A DNA stretch of 64,000 nt from Chlamydia caviae GPIC (GCF_000007605.1 NC_003361.3:310001-374000), one strand, 5' to 3'. Shown: positions 16,543 through 27,748, counted from the first letter of the stretch. The notes: generated from the letters alone by a model not told the origin. Made by a program: numbers and translations.

Positions 16543-19323
16543 TTAGAAAGAGACCTTAGCTCCAAGATCTACGTTGTAATTTCTTGAAGAGCTTCGTAAT
16601 TCGAAACCAAATTGACTGAACATCTCAAATCCAGATGTTACGGCAATATGGTTGCCAGCACGAATTATGAAAGCTTGTCTAGCAAGATTCGTTGCTGTTG
16701 TTAACCAAGTAACATCATTAATAGCGAATCCTGTTATGCAGTTTGGATTATGACGGTACACATCAGGAACATACATCAATGTAAGATCATAAGCAGTTTT
16801 TTCTCCGTAGACGAGTTTCTCAAACTTCACGCCTATAGGGACGGAAACATTGAGAAGATCGCTACTTTCAAAGGTACGGCCTTCTCTTGTAGGTTCTTTA
16901 AAATCCTCTTGATGAGCATAGACAACTTGCAACTTTGCAAATGGAGCGTAGCTATCAAAGAAAGCATGGGTAAATATAGGAATAGGCACGCTAGTAGATA
17001 ATGCGACACCCACAGTATCATTACCCCAAGAGCCTTTAACTTCAGGATAATCTGTATAGGTCGTTGTCATGTTGTTGTTGGTATGGCAATAGGTAACTTG
17101 CGCATCTAAGAAAATAGGAATCTCTTTGGAGAATCCTGAACAACAGGTGTTTGGTCCGTTAAATAATCGTGTGAGATCATCAAACTTACTTACGTGTTGA
17201 TAATAGATAGATCCTGCATAGACATTTGCAGCATTTTTCGCTACAAGGTAGTCCTTGTCTTTCCCAAATAGCTGACAGAAAGCTACGCTAAGCGTATCTT
17301 CTTGAGAGGTATTTGTTGTTGCTCCTAATACATATCCCGAACTGATATGACGGAATTTGCGATTTTCTGCGCTGGGATCTTTATGCAAGAAATTCCCCAC
17401 TCCAGAAACCCAAAGGCCACGACGTGTCTCTAATAGTGTATCTACGCTACGTTCCATGACATCCTGAATAGAACGTATATCCATAAAGGATCCCCAAAGA
17501 CTATTTAATACTAGGGGAGCACGACGTTCAGGATTAGGATTGTATCCCGTTTTATTCCAGTTAAAGACAGCTGTTTGTGTTTTAGGATCTGAGCCGTTAT
17601 CTGTAATCCAAGAGAGCGACCAGTTTCCTTGATACCCATAATGTTGTGCAGGAGAACGTGTCGTTGTGCTAGGCACATCTGTCGTTGTTATGCTTCCTTT
17701 TGCAGAAAATTGAATTCCTCCTAAAGCTAATGTTTCATTTAGCTTATGGTCTTCATAAAATTTTCCTGTAGGGTCGATAATACCAATAGCTCCTGTTACA
17801 GTGACATTCTTGGCATTCGCTACGGCGGCAATAACAGCGATTTTTGTTCCATCTAAAGAATTAGGATTGATCGCCAGGTTGGTTAGCGTGACATCTTCTG
17901 TTTTCGCAGACAGCTTTGTTCCTGCATCAATCAAAATTAGAGAGCCCGCTGTTTGCGAAACAGCTTTTGCCTCTACTTCCACACCGTTTCTTAAGATAAG
18001 CTCTCCAGCTGCTAATGCGATAGGCTGCGTGAATACTGTCTTTAAGTTGTCGGCATCGGCAGTTTGGTCTTCTGTGAGCTTTTCTCCAGAAAAGATAATT
18101 CTCCCATTGTAGACTTTAGTCCCTTCAGCTTGGTTTAAAGTGAGAAGATCTGCAGCAGTACCCCCAACAACTATAGGATCGTAAAAGGTAAGAGTGTTTC
18201 CAGAAGCCGCGCGTAAATTTACGAATTTCCCATTGCCTTCAATGTTAATCGCATTTCTCTTTACTGTAGCGTTATTTGCTGTAGCTATGAGGTTGTTTTC
18301 AAAAGTGATATCCCCGTGTTCCGCTGTTATGCTACATTCTCCATTGGCAGCAATACCGATTGCCCCACCTTTAGGAGCGGCGTTGGTCGCTTTGTTCCCT
18401 ACGAATACCGTAGGTCCACCAGAAGTTAGATAGAGTTTATCCGCATAAATAGCCCCGCCTTTTGCTGCAGAAGTATTTTCCTTAAAAAGCAAGACTTTGT
18501 TATCTCTTATAGTAAGGACCGGTGTCGCACCTGTTTTGCTACAATGGATAGCACCACCGCAACCATCTGTTGTTCCAGTAACAGCATTGTTGTTAAAAAC
18601 AACAGCGCTGTTTCCTGCAATAGTCGTATTCGCTTCTGCATATACTGCTCCTCCAGAATTCACGGCAGTATTTCCAGAAAATATGACTTTTCCTTGGTTG
18701 TCTGAAAGGTTAGCAACTCCTGTAGCAGCAATCGCTCCACCTTTTTTCGTGCTTGTGTTGGTGGTGAAGCTAATTTCCTTGCTCGAGCCGGTTAGAGAAA
18801 AAGCTTTGCAAGAAATGGCGCCACCATCTTCAGCGGAATGGTTCTGATTAAAAAGAATGCTAGCATTATTCGCTAAGTTTAATGCTCCTCCAGATTTCAC
18901 TGCTCCTTTACCCGTATTCACGGTATGCTTAGGACATTTCTTGAAGCTCAATGTAGAAAAGTCTGTCAGAGTAAGAGTCTTATCCGCAGCAGAAACATAA
19001 ATAGCTCCGGGATTAGCTCCAGAGTTTACGTTTTCTATCGCTAGGCTACGACCATTGCCTTTGAACGTTAGATCGTCTGCAGTTTGAACAAAGGCTGCAG
19101 AAACCATCGCCGCTGCTTGCCCTGCATCTACAATAGAAATATCACTCTCAACGTTGTAGGTAGTTCCTCCCGCAGTGCTTGTAGATTGCGGACTGAATGC
19201 TCCATTTGCATCGAGAACAGATTCTTGAGTTAAAGCCACTTCCGCATGCACCTGCGAGAAGTGAAAAGATAATGGTATCGTCAAAGTCGACGATATTAAA
19301 ATCTTATATAAAGAAGGCCTCAT
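16543..19323 (-). CDS. Polymorphic outer membrane protein, G family
   Basis: Autotransporter of 926 residues. The frame opens with a GTG at 19332, but the ATG at 19323 (MRPSLYKILISSTLTIPLSF) gives the better signal peptide, cleaved near VHAE. The passenger has six GGAI-type motifs (one is GGAV) and dense FxxN motifs. The barrel follows PLVLNSLWGSF and ends DLGAKVSF. The C-terminal half is close to the two POMP-type genes downstream; for example FEKL and FESSDLLNVSVPIGVKFE recur. No homopolymer is seen, so it is expected to be constitutively readable. The predicted role is a surface adhesin or antigen. Confidence 0.95.
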   Translation of the reverse strand: MRPSLYKILISSTLTIPLSFHFSQVHAEVALTQESVLDANGAFSPQSTSTAGGTTYNVESDISIVDAGQAAAMVSAAFVQTADDLTFKGNGRSLAIENVNSGANPGAIYVSAADKTLTLTDFSTLSFKKCPKHTVNTGKGAVKSGGALNLANNASILFNQNHSAEDGGAISCKAFSLTGSSKEISFTTNTSTKKGGAIAATGVANLSDNQGKVIFSGNTAVNSGGAVYAEANTTIAGNSAVVFNNNAVTGTTDGCGGAIHCSKTGATPVLTIRDNKVLLFKENTSAAKGGAIYADKLYLTSGGPTVFVGNKATNAAPKGGAIGIAANGECSITAEHGDITFENNLIATANNATVKRNAINIEGNGKFVNLRAASGNTLTFYDPIVVGGTAADLLTLNQAEGTKVYNGRIIFSGEKLTEDQTADADNLKTVFTQPIALAAGELILRNGVEVEAKAVSQTAGSLILIDAGTKLSAKTEDVTLTNLAINPNSLDGTKIAVIAAVANAKNVTVTGAIGIIDPTGKFYEDHKLNETLALGGIQFSAKGSITTTDVPSTTTRSPAQHYGYQGNWSLSWITDNGSDPKTQTAVFNWNKTGYNPNPERRAPLVLNSLWGSFMDIRSIQDVMERSVDTLLETRRGLWVSGVGNFLHKDPSAENRKFRHISSGYVLGATTNTSQEDTLSVAFCQLFGKDKDYLVAKNAANVYAGSIYYQHVSKFDDLTRLFNGPNTCCSGFSKEIPIFLDAQVTYCHTNNNMTTTYTDYPEVKGSWGNDTVGVALSTSVPIPIFTHAFFDSYAPFAKLQVVYAHQEDFKEPTREGRTFESSDLLNVSVPIGVKFEKLVYGEKTAYDLTLMYVPDVYRHNPNCITGFAINDVTWLTTATNLARQAFIIRAGNHIAVTSGFEMFSQFGFELRSSSRNYNVDLGAKVSF

Positions 19324-19466
19324 TTTATACACTTGTGGTGAAATGAAAAAAACAGTTTCGTTAAATACTCATTAGTACAAAAGAAAGCAAGTCTAATACA
19401 GAAAAGACTTGACATGTTTTATTCATTTCTGGTAGGAGGCCCGGTTGTTTCAGAGAGAGCGGGGTT

Positions 19467-22400
19467 TTAGAATTTGTACTTTCCTCCTAGGTCAAAGTTG
19501 TAATTTCTAGAAGATCCGCGTAGCTCGAAGGCTCCATGACTGTAGAGTTCGAAGCTCTTTGTTAGATGGTGATGAGTAGAGCCATCGATGATTACCCCTT
19601 GTCTAGCTAAGTTTGTTGCTTCTGTAGCCCATGTAGCATCTACGGAAGGTAGGAACACTTTAGATTTTGGAGCATCACGATAGATGTCAAGCTGATAGAT
19701 AAGGTTGGCATTGTAAATGCCGTACTTACCTGTTTTCTCCAGCTTCATACCGATAGGGAGGGAAACATTTACAAAGTTTGCACTTTGGAATACCCTATTT
19801 GCATCTCCGCCTTTAGTTTCTTTGAAGTTTTGTTGTTGTACGAAGACAATATGAAGTTTCGTGAATGGAGAAAACTCATCAATTATTGGATTCTCGATAA
19901 TCATAGGAAGGTAGCCACCCAGTTCTCCAGCTACGCAATGGTTATTCCATTTGCCTCTTGACGAAGGATCGGGAGTGTGTTTTGTTGTCATGGAGTTGCG
20001 AGTGAAGCTGTAGCTAAGCTGACTATCTAAAATTATCGGCATTTGCTCAGGAAGTTTAGTAAGGATAGCGCCTTTCTTTTTCGAGAGCTCATAGCGGTGG
20101 ACTAGCTTTTCACGTTTTGTATGGATAGATAACGCATAGATATGCTCTATAGCATCTGCAAAGCGATAATCTTTAGATTTACCAAATAGCTGACAGAAGG
20201 CAACATCCACAACCTTATCGGTGATAGGTTGTGCGCTTGCACCTATAACGTAGCCAAAGCTTCTATGACGGAAGCCTTCCTGTGCTTTCGTAGAGCTTCT
20301 ATGGAAGAAGTTAGAGAGTCCCGAAATCCATATACCTTTAGAGAAGTCTTCACTTCGCGTGCTCGCTTCAACAAGTTGTTGAATAGCTTGAATATCATTA
20401 GCAGCGAACCATAAGCTATTAGGAACTAAAGTGGCACGTCGATTAGGAGAGGGAGTGTACCCCAGGGATATCCATTGCAGTTCAAAGGAGACTTTGCCAC
20501 TAGCATCTTTAACTTCTTTGACCTCCCATTTTCCTTGATAACCAGAATTAGAGCTTGTCGATCCTTGAGGAATCATATTGAAACCAGAAGTATCTACTTT
20601 CCCGGTACCAGCTGCAGAAATAGAGAAGAGATTAGCAGAGAAGTTTTTGTTTAACATTGGATTATCGTAGAAATTCTGACTGCTATCTTGGAACTTCAAA
20701 TCTCCGGTTATGGAGACGTTGCCGTTTCCTGTCGCAGAAAGAGTAATCACTTGTCCTCCACCTAGAGAGTCTAAGTTGACGGCAAGATTGTTAATTACGA
20801 TGGATCCATCTGGGTTGGTTACTTGTGAGTTAGATACAATAGGAGCTGCTGCGGAAGGTCTTCTTTGTTTAAAGTTCATTAAAGAGCGGGCGACTAACTC
20901 AGATATCACCTTAGGGTTCTTAGATTGGGTTAATGCTTTTATAACAGGAAGAGCCACAGCTGGTGCTGCAGGAGCTGGTGCTGCGTTCGGAGCAGAAGTG
21001 GAAGTAGTAGGGTCGTGGGTGACTATAGATGTTCCACCATCCATAATAATTAAAGAACCCTCTTGCTGGATAAAGGAATCTACAACTAGACCTGCGCCAC
21101 TTTTTAAAATAAGAGTTCCTGCTTCAAGAGAGACGCCGGTGTTAAAAACACTTATCGCATTCAATGGATTTGCAGCCTCTTCTGAGGATAACTTCTCTCC
21201 CGAAAAGACAATTGTCCCATCATACACAGTAGTTTTGCTTGTGTCGGCAGCATTGATTTTTATTGGAGTTTTAGGAGTTGCTGCGTTCGTAGATGCAGCA
21301 ACAGCGGCCGCTCTTATTAAAGAAGTTGTGGGAGGAGTAGGAGCAGGAGATGGCGTTACTGCAGTTGCTTGGGCCATGGTAATAGGATCATAGAAAAAGA
21401 TCGTTTGGCCTGTTCCTGCACGTAAATGGGAAATTTTAGCCCCACTATCTAAATGAATAGCGTTGTGCGTAGGCTTTTGATCAGCGCTCGTTTGTTGAGC
21501 ACTAGCTGTAGATGCTCTTAAGGAAAGAGCAGCCTGAGGTAGCGCGCTACTTGTGCTTCCATTAGATCCCGGAGTTTTACTAGGAAGGGTAATGGTATCG
21601 GCAGCTGTAACAGTATTTCCTTGGAAGGTAATGGATCCTGTTTCAGCTGTGATGCTGATATCTCCACCCTCAGCAATGAAAATCGCTCCACCTTTTCCTG
21701 ATGAGTTATCAGAGAAGGAGATATCTCCACCAGAAGATAGAACTAATTTTTTAGCATGAATAGCTCCACCACTGACAGTCGAGGAGTTATTCGTAAATGT
21801 CACTGAGATGTTGCCAGAGATCGTTAAACACGGATCCTTAGCAGACTCTGGTGCCGATTGTAATGTTTTTTGTACAGGAGCTGTTGGGCTATTTGCTAAT
21901 AACGCTATATATGCAGAAGGAGCTACATCTGAACTAGCAGGAGAATCTCCAGAGGTTCCAGCACCTGCAGCCCCAGATGGACTACTATCTGAACCGCTAG
22001 AGGGACTAGCAGCAGGAGAACCAGAAGGGGAGCCAGTAGAAGGCTGGTTAGTGCTTCCTCCAGATGCAGGAGCAGCTAAACAATGGATAGCTCCACCAGT
22101 TCCCGTTGTGACTGTTTGACTCGCTGCGCTTCTAGTGTCTTGCGCTGCAGCGGGAACTACTTGAGCTTTGTTTCCAGAAAAGACAACAGCTGCGTTTCCT
22201 GTAATGTCGAAATTCCCAGTAACAGATATCGCCCCGCCTTGCTCTTTAGCGTTGTTGTTAGAGAAGGTACATGTTCCAGTGTTGTTTTCTATTTTTCCTG
22301 TGCCGCCATCAATATGAATAGCTCCGCCAGCTTTCTTAGAGGCGTTGTTCTCAAATGTAATATTAACGTTTTCTTTGAAAACAATGCTTGGGGCGCCGGT

Positions 22401-23734
22401 AGTGTCAGCAGAACTTGCATCTTTTACGTCGGAAACTTGAAGTGTTGAATCGTCAGAGGCTTTGCTCACATCAGCAGTTGCCCTAGAGGGTAGATTCCAG
22501 AGGCTCGCTGAAGCTGCAGGGTCTGTAGGGGCTGAAGATCCCCCACCACTAACTGTGGAGTCTGTTCCTGAGTCTCCAGTTTGAGAGCCTCCAGAGCTCC
22601 CTGCTTGATTTCCATCGTTAGATCCAGAATTTCCTGAATCTGAAGAATCTCCTGAACCATCAGGATTTTCTGGAGGTGTTGCAGTTTTAGGTCCTACATA
22701 GATAGAGCTGTCTGCTTGATCTTGAGTTTGGTTTGTGGCACTGGAGAAGGTTAAATCGCTAAATCCTGAAAATGTTAACTCAGATCCCGCGCTATTGTTA
22801 ACGGCAGATCCTTTCCCTGTGACACTAACATTTCTAAAGGTTAAGGAATGGTTTTGGCCGGTAAAAGTTAAGGGGCCTACAGTATTTGAAAAACAACTTT
22901 TGTCTGTTTCCTGAGCTGTGGAAGAATTTTGATCTCCGCTGGATTGGCTTTGCGAAGCCTGAACTTGCGAATCCTGACCTTGAGGATTAGATGACGTGTC
23001 TTGTGATTCGGATATATTTTGAGAAGCTTCTTGGCCAGTAGAGTCGGCTTGGTTTGTAGTGCCGGCTTGGTCAGGAGAAGATGAGGAGGTACCCCCGCAG
23101 GTTCTGTATTCGCTCTAATTCTATGTGACGAAACAAGAGGAGTTTCGGCATTAGTATTCTTGTTTGGTTCTTCTGTAGCCTGCGCAGTATCAGTAGCCCC
23201 TTGATCAGTAGGTTCTGCAGTCGTTTCTGTCTTTGGGGTATTTTCATCAGAAACTGCATTTGCAGTAGGGGTAGAAGGTTCGGTGGGAGAGGGTTGTGCT
23301 GTCTCTGCCGTAGACTCTTGATTAGGACTCTCTGCATTAGGAGTGCTGTGATCAGAAGATGATTTTTCAGAAGTTTGATCCGAACTCGTGCTCTTATTCT
23401 CTGATGAAGCATCTGTTGGTTTTACATCTTTCGATTCTTTCTGAGTCTCGGAGGCAGAAGGTAGCTGCGTTTTACTTATGTTTGTAAAAGATACATCACT
23501 TTCCAGAGTGTAGGTGGTTCCTCCTTCAGTAGAAGACTCTTTACGTGTAAAGGGCGTATCTGTTTGAGAAGTCCCGTCGTAATTGTCGGTAGAACTTAAG
23601 GTTTGGTTTCCGTTTTGTTCTTGAGACTGAGCTTTGGAGAGGCTGGCCATTAGAAGAGGTTCGGCAGCCACTATAGATGATAATGGAAGTGTAATGGCAG
23701 AGGAGATTAACAACCAAGGAACAGAAGGCTTCAT
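19467..23734 (-). CDS. Large polymorphic outer membrane protein, frameshifted at a poly(G) tract (phase OFF as sequenced)
   Basis: Two open frames form one gene. The N-terminal frame starts MKPSVPWLLISS (23734) and runs through SSTDNYDGTSQTD into a Ser/Thr/Pro/Gln-rich region, then leaves frame at G5 (23092-23096). The other frame continues immediately as GTSSSSPDQAGTTNQADSTG, then SCFSNTVGPLTFTGQNHSL (the usual Pmp N-terminal motif), five GGAI motifs and a barrel ending DLGGKYKF. One extra G (six) would restore about 1422 residues, much longer than its neighbours. The extra length is low-complexity linker near residues 120-270 and 340-410, plus Ala/Pro/Ser insertions in the passenger. As sequenced only a short secreted N-terminal peptide would be made. 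This may be phase variation, a fixed loss, or a base-calling error. Confidence 0.9.
23092..23096 (-). repeat. Short poly(G)5 at the frameshift of the large pmp
   Basis: C5 on the plus strand, flanked by GAGGTA as in the tracts at 12216 and 15136. The two halves of the gene join in frame if one G is added. Five G is short for active slippage, so this may be a collapsed tract. Confidence 0.8.
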
Positions 23735-23854
23735 AATAGAGTGTTTTTGGTGATATGGAAGATTCTTCACGCAATAGAAGATGGAAATTAAAAAATCAAG
23801 AGACAACAGGAGAGGAAAATCGAGGAGAATTGCAAGAGTGGGAAACAAAAATAC

Positions 23855-23884
23855 AAAAAGCCACATGAAATCATGTGGCTTTTG
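23855..23884 (-). terminator. Rho-independent terminator of the DUF378 gene
   Basis: AGCCACATGA and TCATGTGGCT form a 10-bp stem with a 2-nt spacer, followed on the minus strand by T5. It lies 74 bases past the stop at 23958 and before the large pmp, so it insulates the pmp from upstream transcription. Confidence 0.8.
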
Positions 23885-23957
23885 ATGTTCTCGTCGATAT
23901 CTATAAAACTAGGAGAATTATTTTATGAGGAAATCTCAGGTTTTGAGAAAAGAGAGT

Positions 23958-24233
23958 CTAATTTTTAGGATCACAGTGATGAGATGCATGACCTTTTGAA
24001 CAGCAATCTCCCCCTCGACGCTTTTTGCAGCAACAATTACAAAAGCTTACTAAAGAAATCATTCCAGCGATTCCAATAATAATATAGGTAATTTGTGTTG
24101 CTGTTGCGCTTGCGCCCCCGCACAGTCGAGCAATAAGGTTTACTTTATGATGAGTTAATCCTATAATTCCTACGTTCAATGCAGAAAGAACAACAATAAG
24201 AGAGGATAATCCCCGAACGAGTTTGCCTAGCAT
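23958..24233 (-). CDS. Small DUF378-family membrane protein (CT001-like)
   Basis: 91 residues; AGGAGA precedes the ATG at a good distance. Two hydrophobic segments (about residues 8-27 and 46-68) flank a conserved-looking LCGGASATATQITY stretch, the pattern of DUF378 (YuzA-like) membrane proteins. The C-terminus is unusual: FCNCCCKKRRGGDCCSKGHASHHCDPKN, with seven Cys and three His in the last 28 residues, which could bind metal or be disulfide-linked. It sits just upstream of gatC in the opposite direction, the position of CT001 in C. trachomatis. The function is unknown; the family call rests on pattern and synteny. Confidence 0.8.
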   Translation of the reverse strand: MLGKLVRGLSSLIVVLSALNVGIIGLTHHKVNLIARLCGGASATATQITYIIIGIAGMISLVSFCNCCCKKRRGGDCCSKGHASHHCDPKN

Positions 24234-24329
24234 TGCTTTTCTCCTAAGTGATGTATACTTAATTCCATCTTTTAATCTTTTTTATAATTTAATAAAGTTT
24301 TTTTTTGTTCTCAGGCGTCGGGGGAGATG

Positions 24330-24358
24330 TTGACTTTTTGCATACAAGGAGTTAAGTT
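24330..24358 (+). promoter_or_regulatory. Candidate sigma66 promoter for gatCAB
   Basis: TTGACT (24330-24335), a 17-bp spacer, then TAAGTT (24353-24358). It lies about 74 bases before the gatC start. The -35 box is good and the -10 box weak. Confidence 0.4.
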
Positions 24359-24431
24359 GTGCAAGAAGTTTTTTCGTGAAAACTCAAAATGGACATTAGC
24401 TTCGTCAGAATAAACTATCGGGATTTAGGAA

Positions 24432-24734
24432 ATGACACAACCCTACATAACTAGAGAAGAAATTTTACTTTTAGCGAAGAGCTCAGCTTTGGAATTAAGC
24501 GAAGAGCTGATTCAAGAATACGAATCTTCGTTAAACGATGTCATCGGCATCATGAAAGCATCTATTGCCTTGGATGTGGCCGATGTAATTGTTGAGGTTG
24601 GTCTATCCCACACTGTTGGACCTGAAGATTTGCGAGAAGATGTCGTCGCCTCAAGTTTCTCTCGTGAGGAGTTTCTTACCAATGTCCCCGAGTCTTTAGG
24701 GGGATTAGTGAAAGTACCCACAGTAATTAAGTAG
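24432..24734 (+). CDS. gatC: Aspartyl/glutamyl-tRNA amidotransferase subunit C
   Basis: 100 residues, the usual GatC length. GatC is the small subunit that wraps around GatA and stabilises the GatCAB complex, which converts Glu-tRNA(Gln), and where needed Asp-tRNA(Asn), to the correct amide form. The N-terminal helix pair (ITREEILLLAKSSALELSEE) and the C-terminal LREDVVASSFSREEFLTNVPE motif are typical. It is first in the gatC-gatA-gatB operon, with a 19-bp gap to gatA. Chlamydiae lack GlnRS, so the operon is expected to be essential. Confidence 0.95.
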   Translation: MTQPYITREEILLLAKSSALELSEELIQEYESSLNDVIGIMKASIALDVADVIVEVGLSHTVGPEDLREDVVASSFSREEFLTNVPESLGGLVKVPTVIK

Positions 24735-24753
24735 CGATCGTGGTTTTAGGAAT

Positions 24754-26230
24754 ATGTATCAAAAGAGTGCCTTAGAGTTAAGAAATGCTGTAGTTAGCGG
24801 AGAATCTTCAGCTACAGCGATAGCAGAGTATTTTTATAATAGAATAGCAACAGAAGATAGCCGCATAGGTGCATTTCTTTCTCTTTGCCAGGAAAGAGCT
24901 TATGAAAAAGCTGCTAGTATAGATGCAAAACGTGCGAGGGGAGAACTTTTAGGGAAACTCGCAGGTGTCCCCATCGGGATAAAAGATAATATCCATATTA
25001 TGGGATTGCGTACGACCTGCGCTTCTAAGATGTTAGAAAATTATGTAGCCCCTTTTGATGCTACTGTCGTTGAACGTATAGAAGCTGAAGATGGGATTAT
25101 TCTAGGCAAACTCAATATGGATGAGTTCGCCATGGGATCTACCACCCATTACTCTGCTTTCCATCCAACAAAAAATCCTTGGGATTTATCCTGTGTCCCT
25201 GGGGGATCTTCCGGAGGATCTGCAGCTGCTGTTTCTGCAAGATTTTGCCCTATAGCTTTAGGTTCTGATACTGGAGGCTCTATACGTCAGCCTGCAGCAT
25301 TTTGTGGTGTTGTTGGATTTAAACCTTCCTATGGTGCTGTCTCTCGTTACGGTTTAGTCGCTTTTGGCTCTTCATTAGATCAGATAGGTCCTTTAGCCAC
25401 TGTTGTTGAGGATGTTGCTTTAGCTATGGACGTTTTCTCCGGTAAGGATGAAAAAGACGCCACCTCGCAGAAGTTTTTTTCAGGATCTTTCCAAGATGCC
25501 TTATCTTTAGAAGTCCCTAGATTGATTGGCGTGCCTATGGGATTTTTAGAAGGTTTGAGAGATGATGTTAAAGAGAACTTCTTCGCATCATTAAATATTT
25601 TAGAACGTCAGGGCAGCCGGATCGTTGATATAGATCTCAATATTTTACATCATGCTGTTTCTGTATACTATATAGTAGCTTCTGCTGAGGCTACGACAAA
25701 TCTCGCGAGATTTGACGGTATCCGCTATGGATACCGCTCTCCAGACGCCCATAGTATGGAAGATGTCTATACTCTTTCTCGCGTTCAAAGGTTTTGGTAA
25801 GGAAGTTATGCGTAGGATCCTTTTAGGGAACTACGTGCTATCTGCAGAGCGTCAGAGCGTATACTATAAACAAGGTACAGCAATCCGCGCAAAAATCATT
25901 CAAGCTTTCCAAGCAGCGTATGAAAAATGTGATGTCATTGCTATGCCGGTATGTTCTTGCCCAGCATTTGCTGATGGAGATATTCTCGATCCGATCTCTT
26001 TATATCTACAAGATATCTACACTGTTGCTGTGAATCTCGCCTACTTACCTGCTATCGCCGTGCCTTCAGGATTTTCTCGAGAAGGCTTGCCTTTAGGATT
26101 TCAGGTGATTGGCCAGAAAGGTAAAGACCAGCAGGTCTGTCAGGCAGGCTATAGCTTCCAAGAACACGCAGGAATTAAGAATTTATACCCTAAGGGATGT
26201 AAGAAACTTTTTGATGGAGAGGTGAAGTAA
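24754..26230 (+). CDS. gatA: Glutamyl-tRNA(Gln) amidotransferase subunit A, with internal +1 frameshift
   Basis: Amidase-signature enzyme that releases ammonia from glutamine for GatB. The first frame (24754-25800) holds the Ser-cisSer-Lys triad, which I place at Lys77 ([10 protein letters not shown]), Ser152 (GGSSGGS) and Ser176 (SDTGGS). It stops after TLSRVQRFW. The normal continuation [18 protein letters not shown] lies in the next frame, to the stop at 26230. Removing one A from the AAA at 25787-25789 makes one protein of 491 residues, the expected size. So as written the C-terminal third is detached. The gene should be essential, so a sequencing error or a very recent mutation is more likely than a true pseudogene. 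It overlaps gatB by one base. Confidence 0.9.
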
Positions 26231-27693
26231 TGAGCGATGTTTATGCTGATTGGGAATCCGTCATAGGTCTTGAGGTCCACGTAGAATTAAATACCAAATC
26301 AAAGTTATTTAGTTGTGCACGAAATCGTTTTGGTGATGAGCCTAATACCAATATCTCTCCTGTATGTACAGGAATGCCAGGATCTTTGCCTGTATTAAAT
26401 AAAGAAGCTGTAAGAAAAGCGATTTTATTTGGTTGTGCGGTTCAAGGAGAGGTTGCTTTATTAAGCCGTTTCGATAGAAAGTCCTACTTTTATCCCGATA
26501 GCCCTAGGAATTTTCAAATTACACAGTTTGAACATCCTATAGTGCGTGGGGGACGTGTAAAAGCTATTGTCCAAGGCGAAGAGCGTTATTTTGAACTTGC
26601 CCAAGCGCATATTGAAGATGATGCAGGAATGTTAAAACATTTTGGGGAGTTTGCCGGGGTTGACTACAACCGGGCCGGTGTACCTTTAATAGAGATTGTC
26701 TCTAAGCCTTGTATGTTTTGTGCAGATGATGCTGTTGCTTACGCCACAGCTCTTGTCTCCTTATTAGATTACATTGGAATTTCTGATTGTAATATGGAAG
26801 AAGGGTCCGTACGTTTCGATGTAAACGTTTCTGTACGTCCTCGCGGTAGTGACGAACTACGCAATAAGGTAGAGATTAAAAACATGAACTCATTTGCTTT
26901 TATGGCGCAAGCTTTAGAAGCAGAACGCTGCCGACAGATAGAGGCTTATTTAGAAAATCCTAATAAAGATCCAAAGACTGTCATTCCTGGAGCCACATAC
27001 CGTTGGGATCCTGAAAAGAAAAAAACGGTATTGATGCGTCTTAAAGAACGAGCTGAAGATTACAAATATTTTATAGAGCCTGATCTTCCTGTATTGCAAT
27101 TAACGGAAGCGTATATCAATGAAATCCGTGATACGCTTCCTGAGCTTCCTTATGACAAATACCAAAGGTATTTGCATGATTATGCGCTTGCTGAGGATAT
27201 CGCTGCTATTTTAATCAGCGATAAGCATATTGCGCACTTCTTTGAGCTAGCTGCTGCAGAATGTAAAAACTACAGAGCTCTTTCTAATTGGGTGACTGTA
27301 GAGTTTGCAGGACGTTGTAAAACGCAAGGTAAGAACCTTGCCTTTTCAGGGATTCTTCCTAGCAGCGTAGCTCAGCTTGTCAATTTTATTGATAAGGGAG
27401 TGATTACTGGAAAGATCGCTAAAGATCTTGCCGATATGATGATGGAATCTCCAGAAAAGAGCCCCGAAGCTATTCTTAATGAACATCCTGAGATGTTGCC
27501 AATGACAGACGAAAGTGCTTTAGTGGCGATTATTTCTGAAGTGCTAGCTGCTAACGCACAATCTGTCATCGATTATAAGAATGGCAAGACCAAAGCTTTA
27601 GGATTTTTAGTTGGTCAAATTATGAAGCGCACTCAAGGAAAAGCACCTCCAAACAGAGTGAATGAGCTTTTACTTGCTGAATTAGATAAATAG
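26230..27693 (+). CDS. gatB: Aspartyl/glutamyl-tRNA(Asn/Gln) amidotransferase subunit B
   Basis: 487 residues, full length. GatB binds the mischarged tRNA, phosphorylates the side chain with ATP and uses ammonia channelled from GatA. The N-terminal GatB domain starts [16 protein letters not shown] and contains the Cys/His-rich and [13 protein letters not shown] motifs. The C-terminal YqeY-like tRNA-binding domain occupies roughly the last 150 residues ([19 protein letters not shown] onward). Its start codon overlaps the gatA stop (TAATG), which implies coupled translation. A strong terminator follows at 27749. Confidence 0.97.
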   Translation: MSDVYADWESVIGLEVHVELNTKSKLFSCARNRFGDEPNTNISPVCTGMPGSLPVLNKEAVRKAILFGCAVQGEVALLSRFDRKSYFYPDSPRNFQITQFEHPIVRGGRVKAIVQGEERYFELAQAHIEDDAGMLKHFGEFAGVDYNRAGVPLIEIVSKPCMFCADDAVAYATALVSLLDYIGISDCNMEEGSVRFDVNVSVRPRGSDELRNKVEIKNMNSFAFMAQALEAERCRQIEAYLENPNKDPKTVIPGATYRWDPEKKKTVLMRLKERAEDYKYFIEPDLPVLQLTEAYINEIRDTLPELPYDKYQRYLHDYALAEDIAAILISDKHIAHFFELAAAECKNYRALSNWVTVEFAGRCKTQGKNLAFSGILPSSVAQLVNFIDKGVITGKIAKDLADMMMESPEKSPEAILNEHPEMLPMTDESALVAIISEVLAANAQSVIDYKNGKTKALGFLVGQIMKRTQGKAPPNRVNELLLAELDK

Positions 27694-27748
27694 TAGTTGA
27701 AAAATCTAAAGATTTTTTGTAAGTTATTGAGAATCTAAGGGAAAAAAT

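Noticed and set aside
20710-21393. Long plus-strand open frame (227 codons) opposite the large pmp
   Set aside because: It is antisense to a strongly supported Pmp passenger; repetitive Ala/Gly/Pro codons on one strand keep the opposite frame open. No ribosome site or homology.
22466-23412. Extra minus-strand frames (22466-22660 and 23071-23412) in the large pmp
   Set aside because: They are other-frame readings of the low-complexity linker; the pmp continues through both regions in its own frame.
23735-23866. Upstream extension of the large pmp reading frame to 23866
   Set aside because: The internal start at 23734 gives the expected Pmp signal peptide; the extension would put another hydrophobic stretch in front and overlaps the terminator region.
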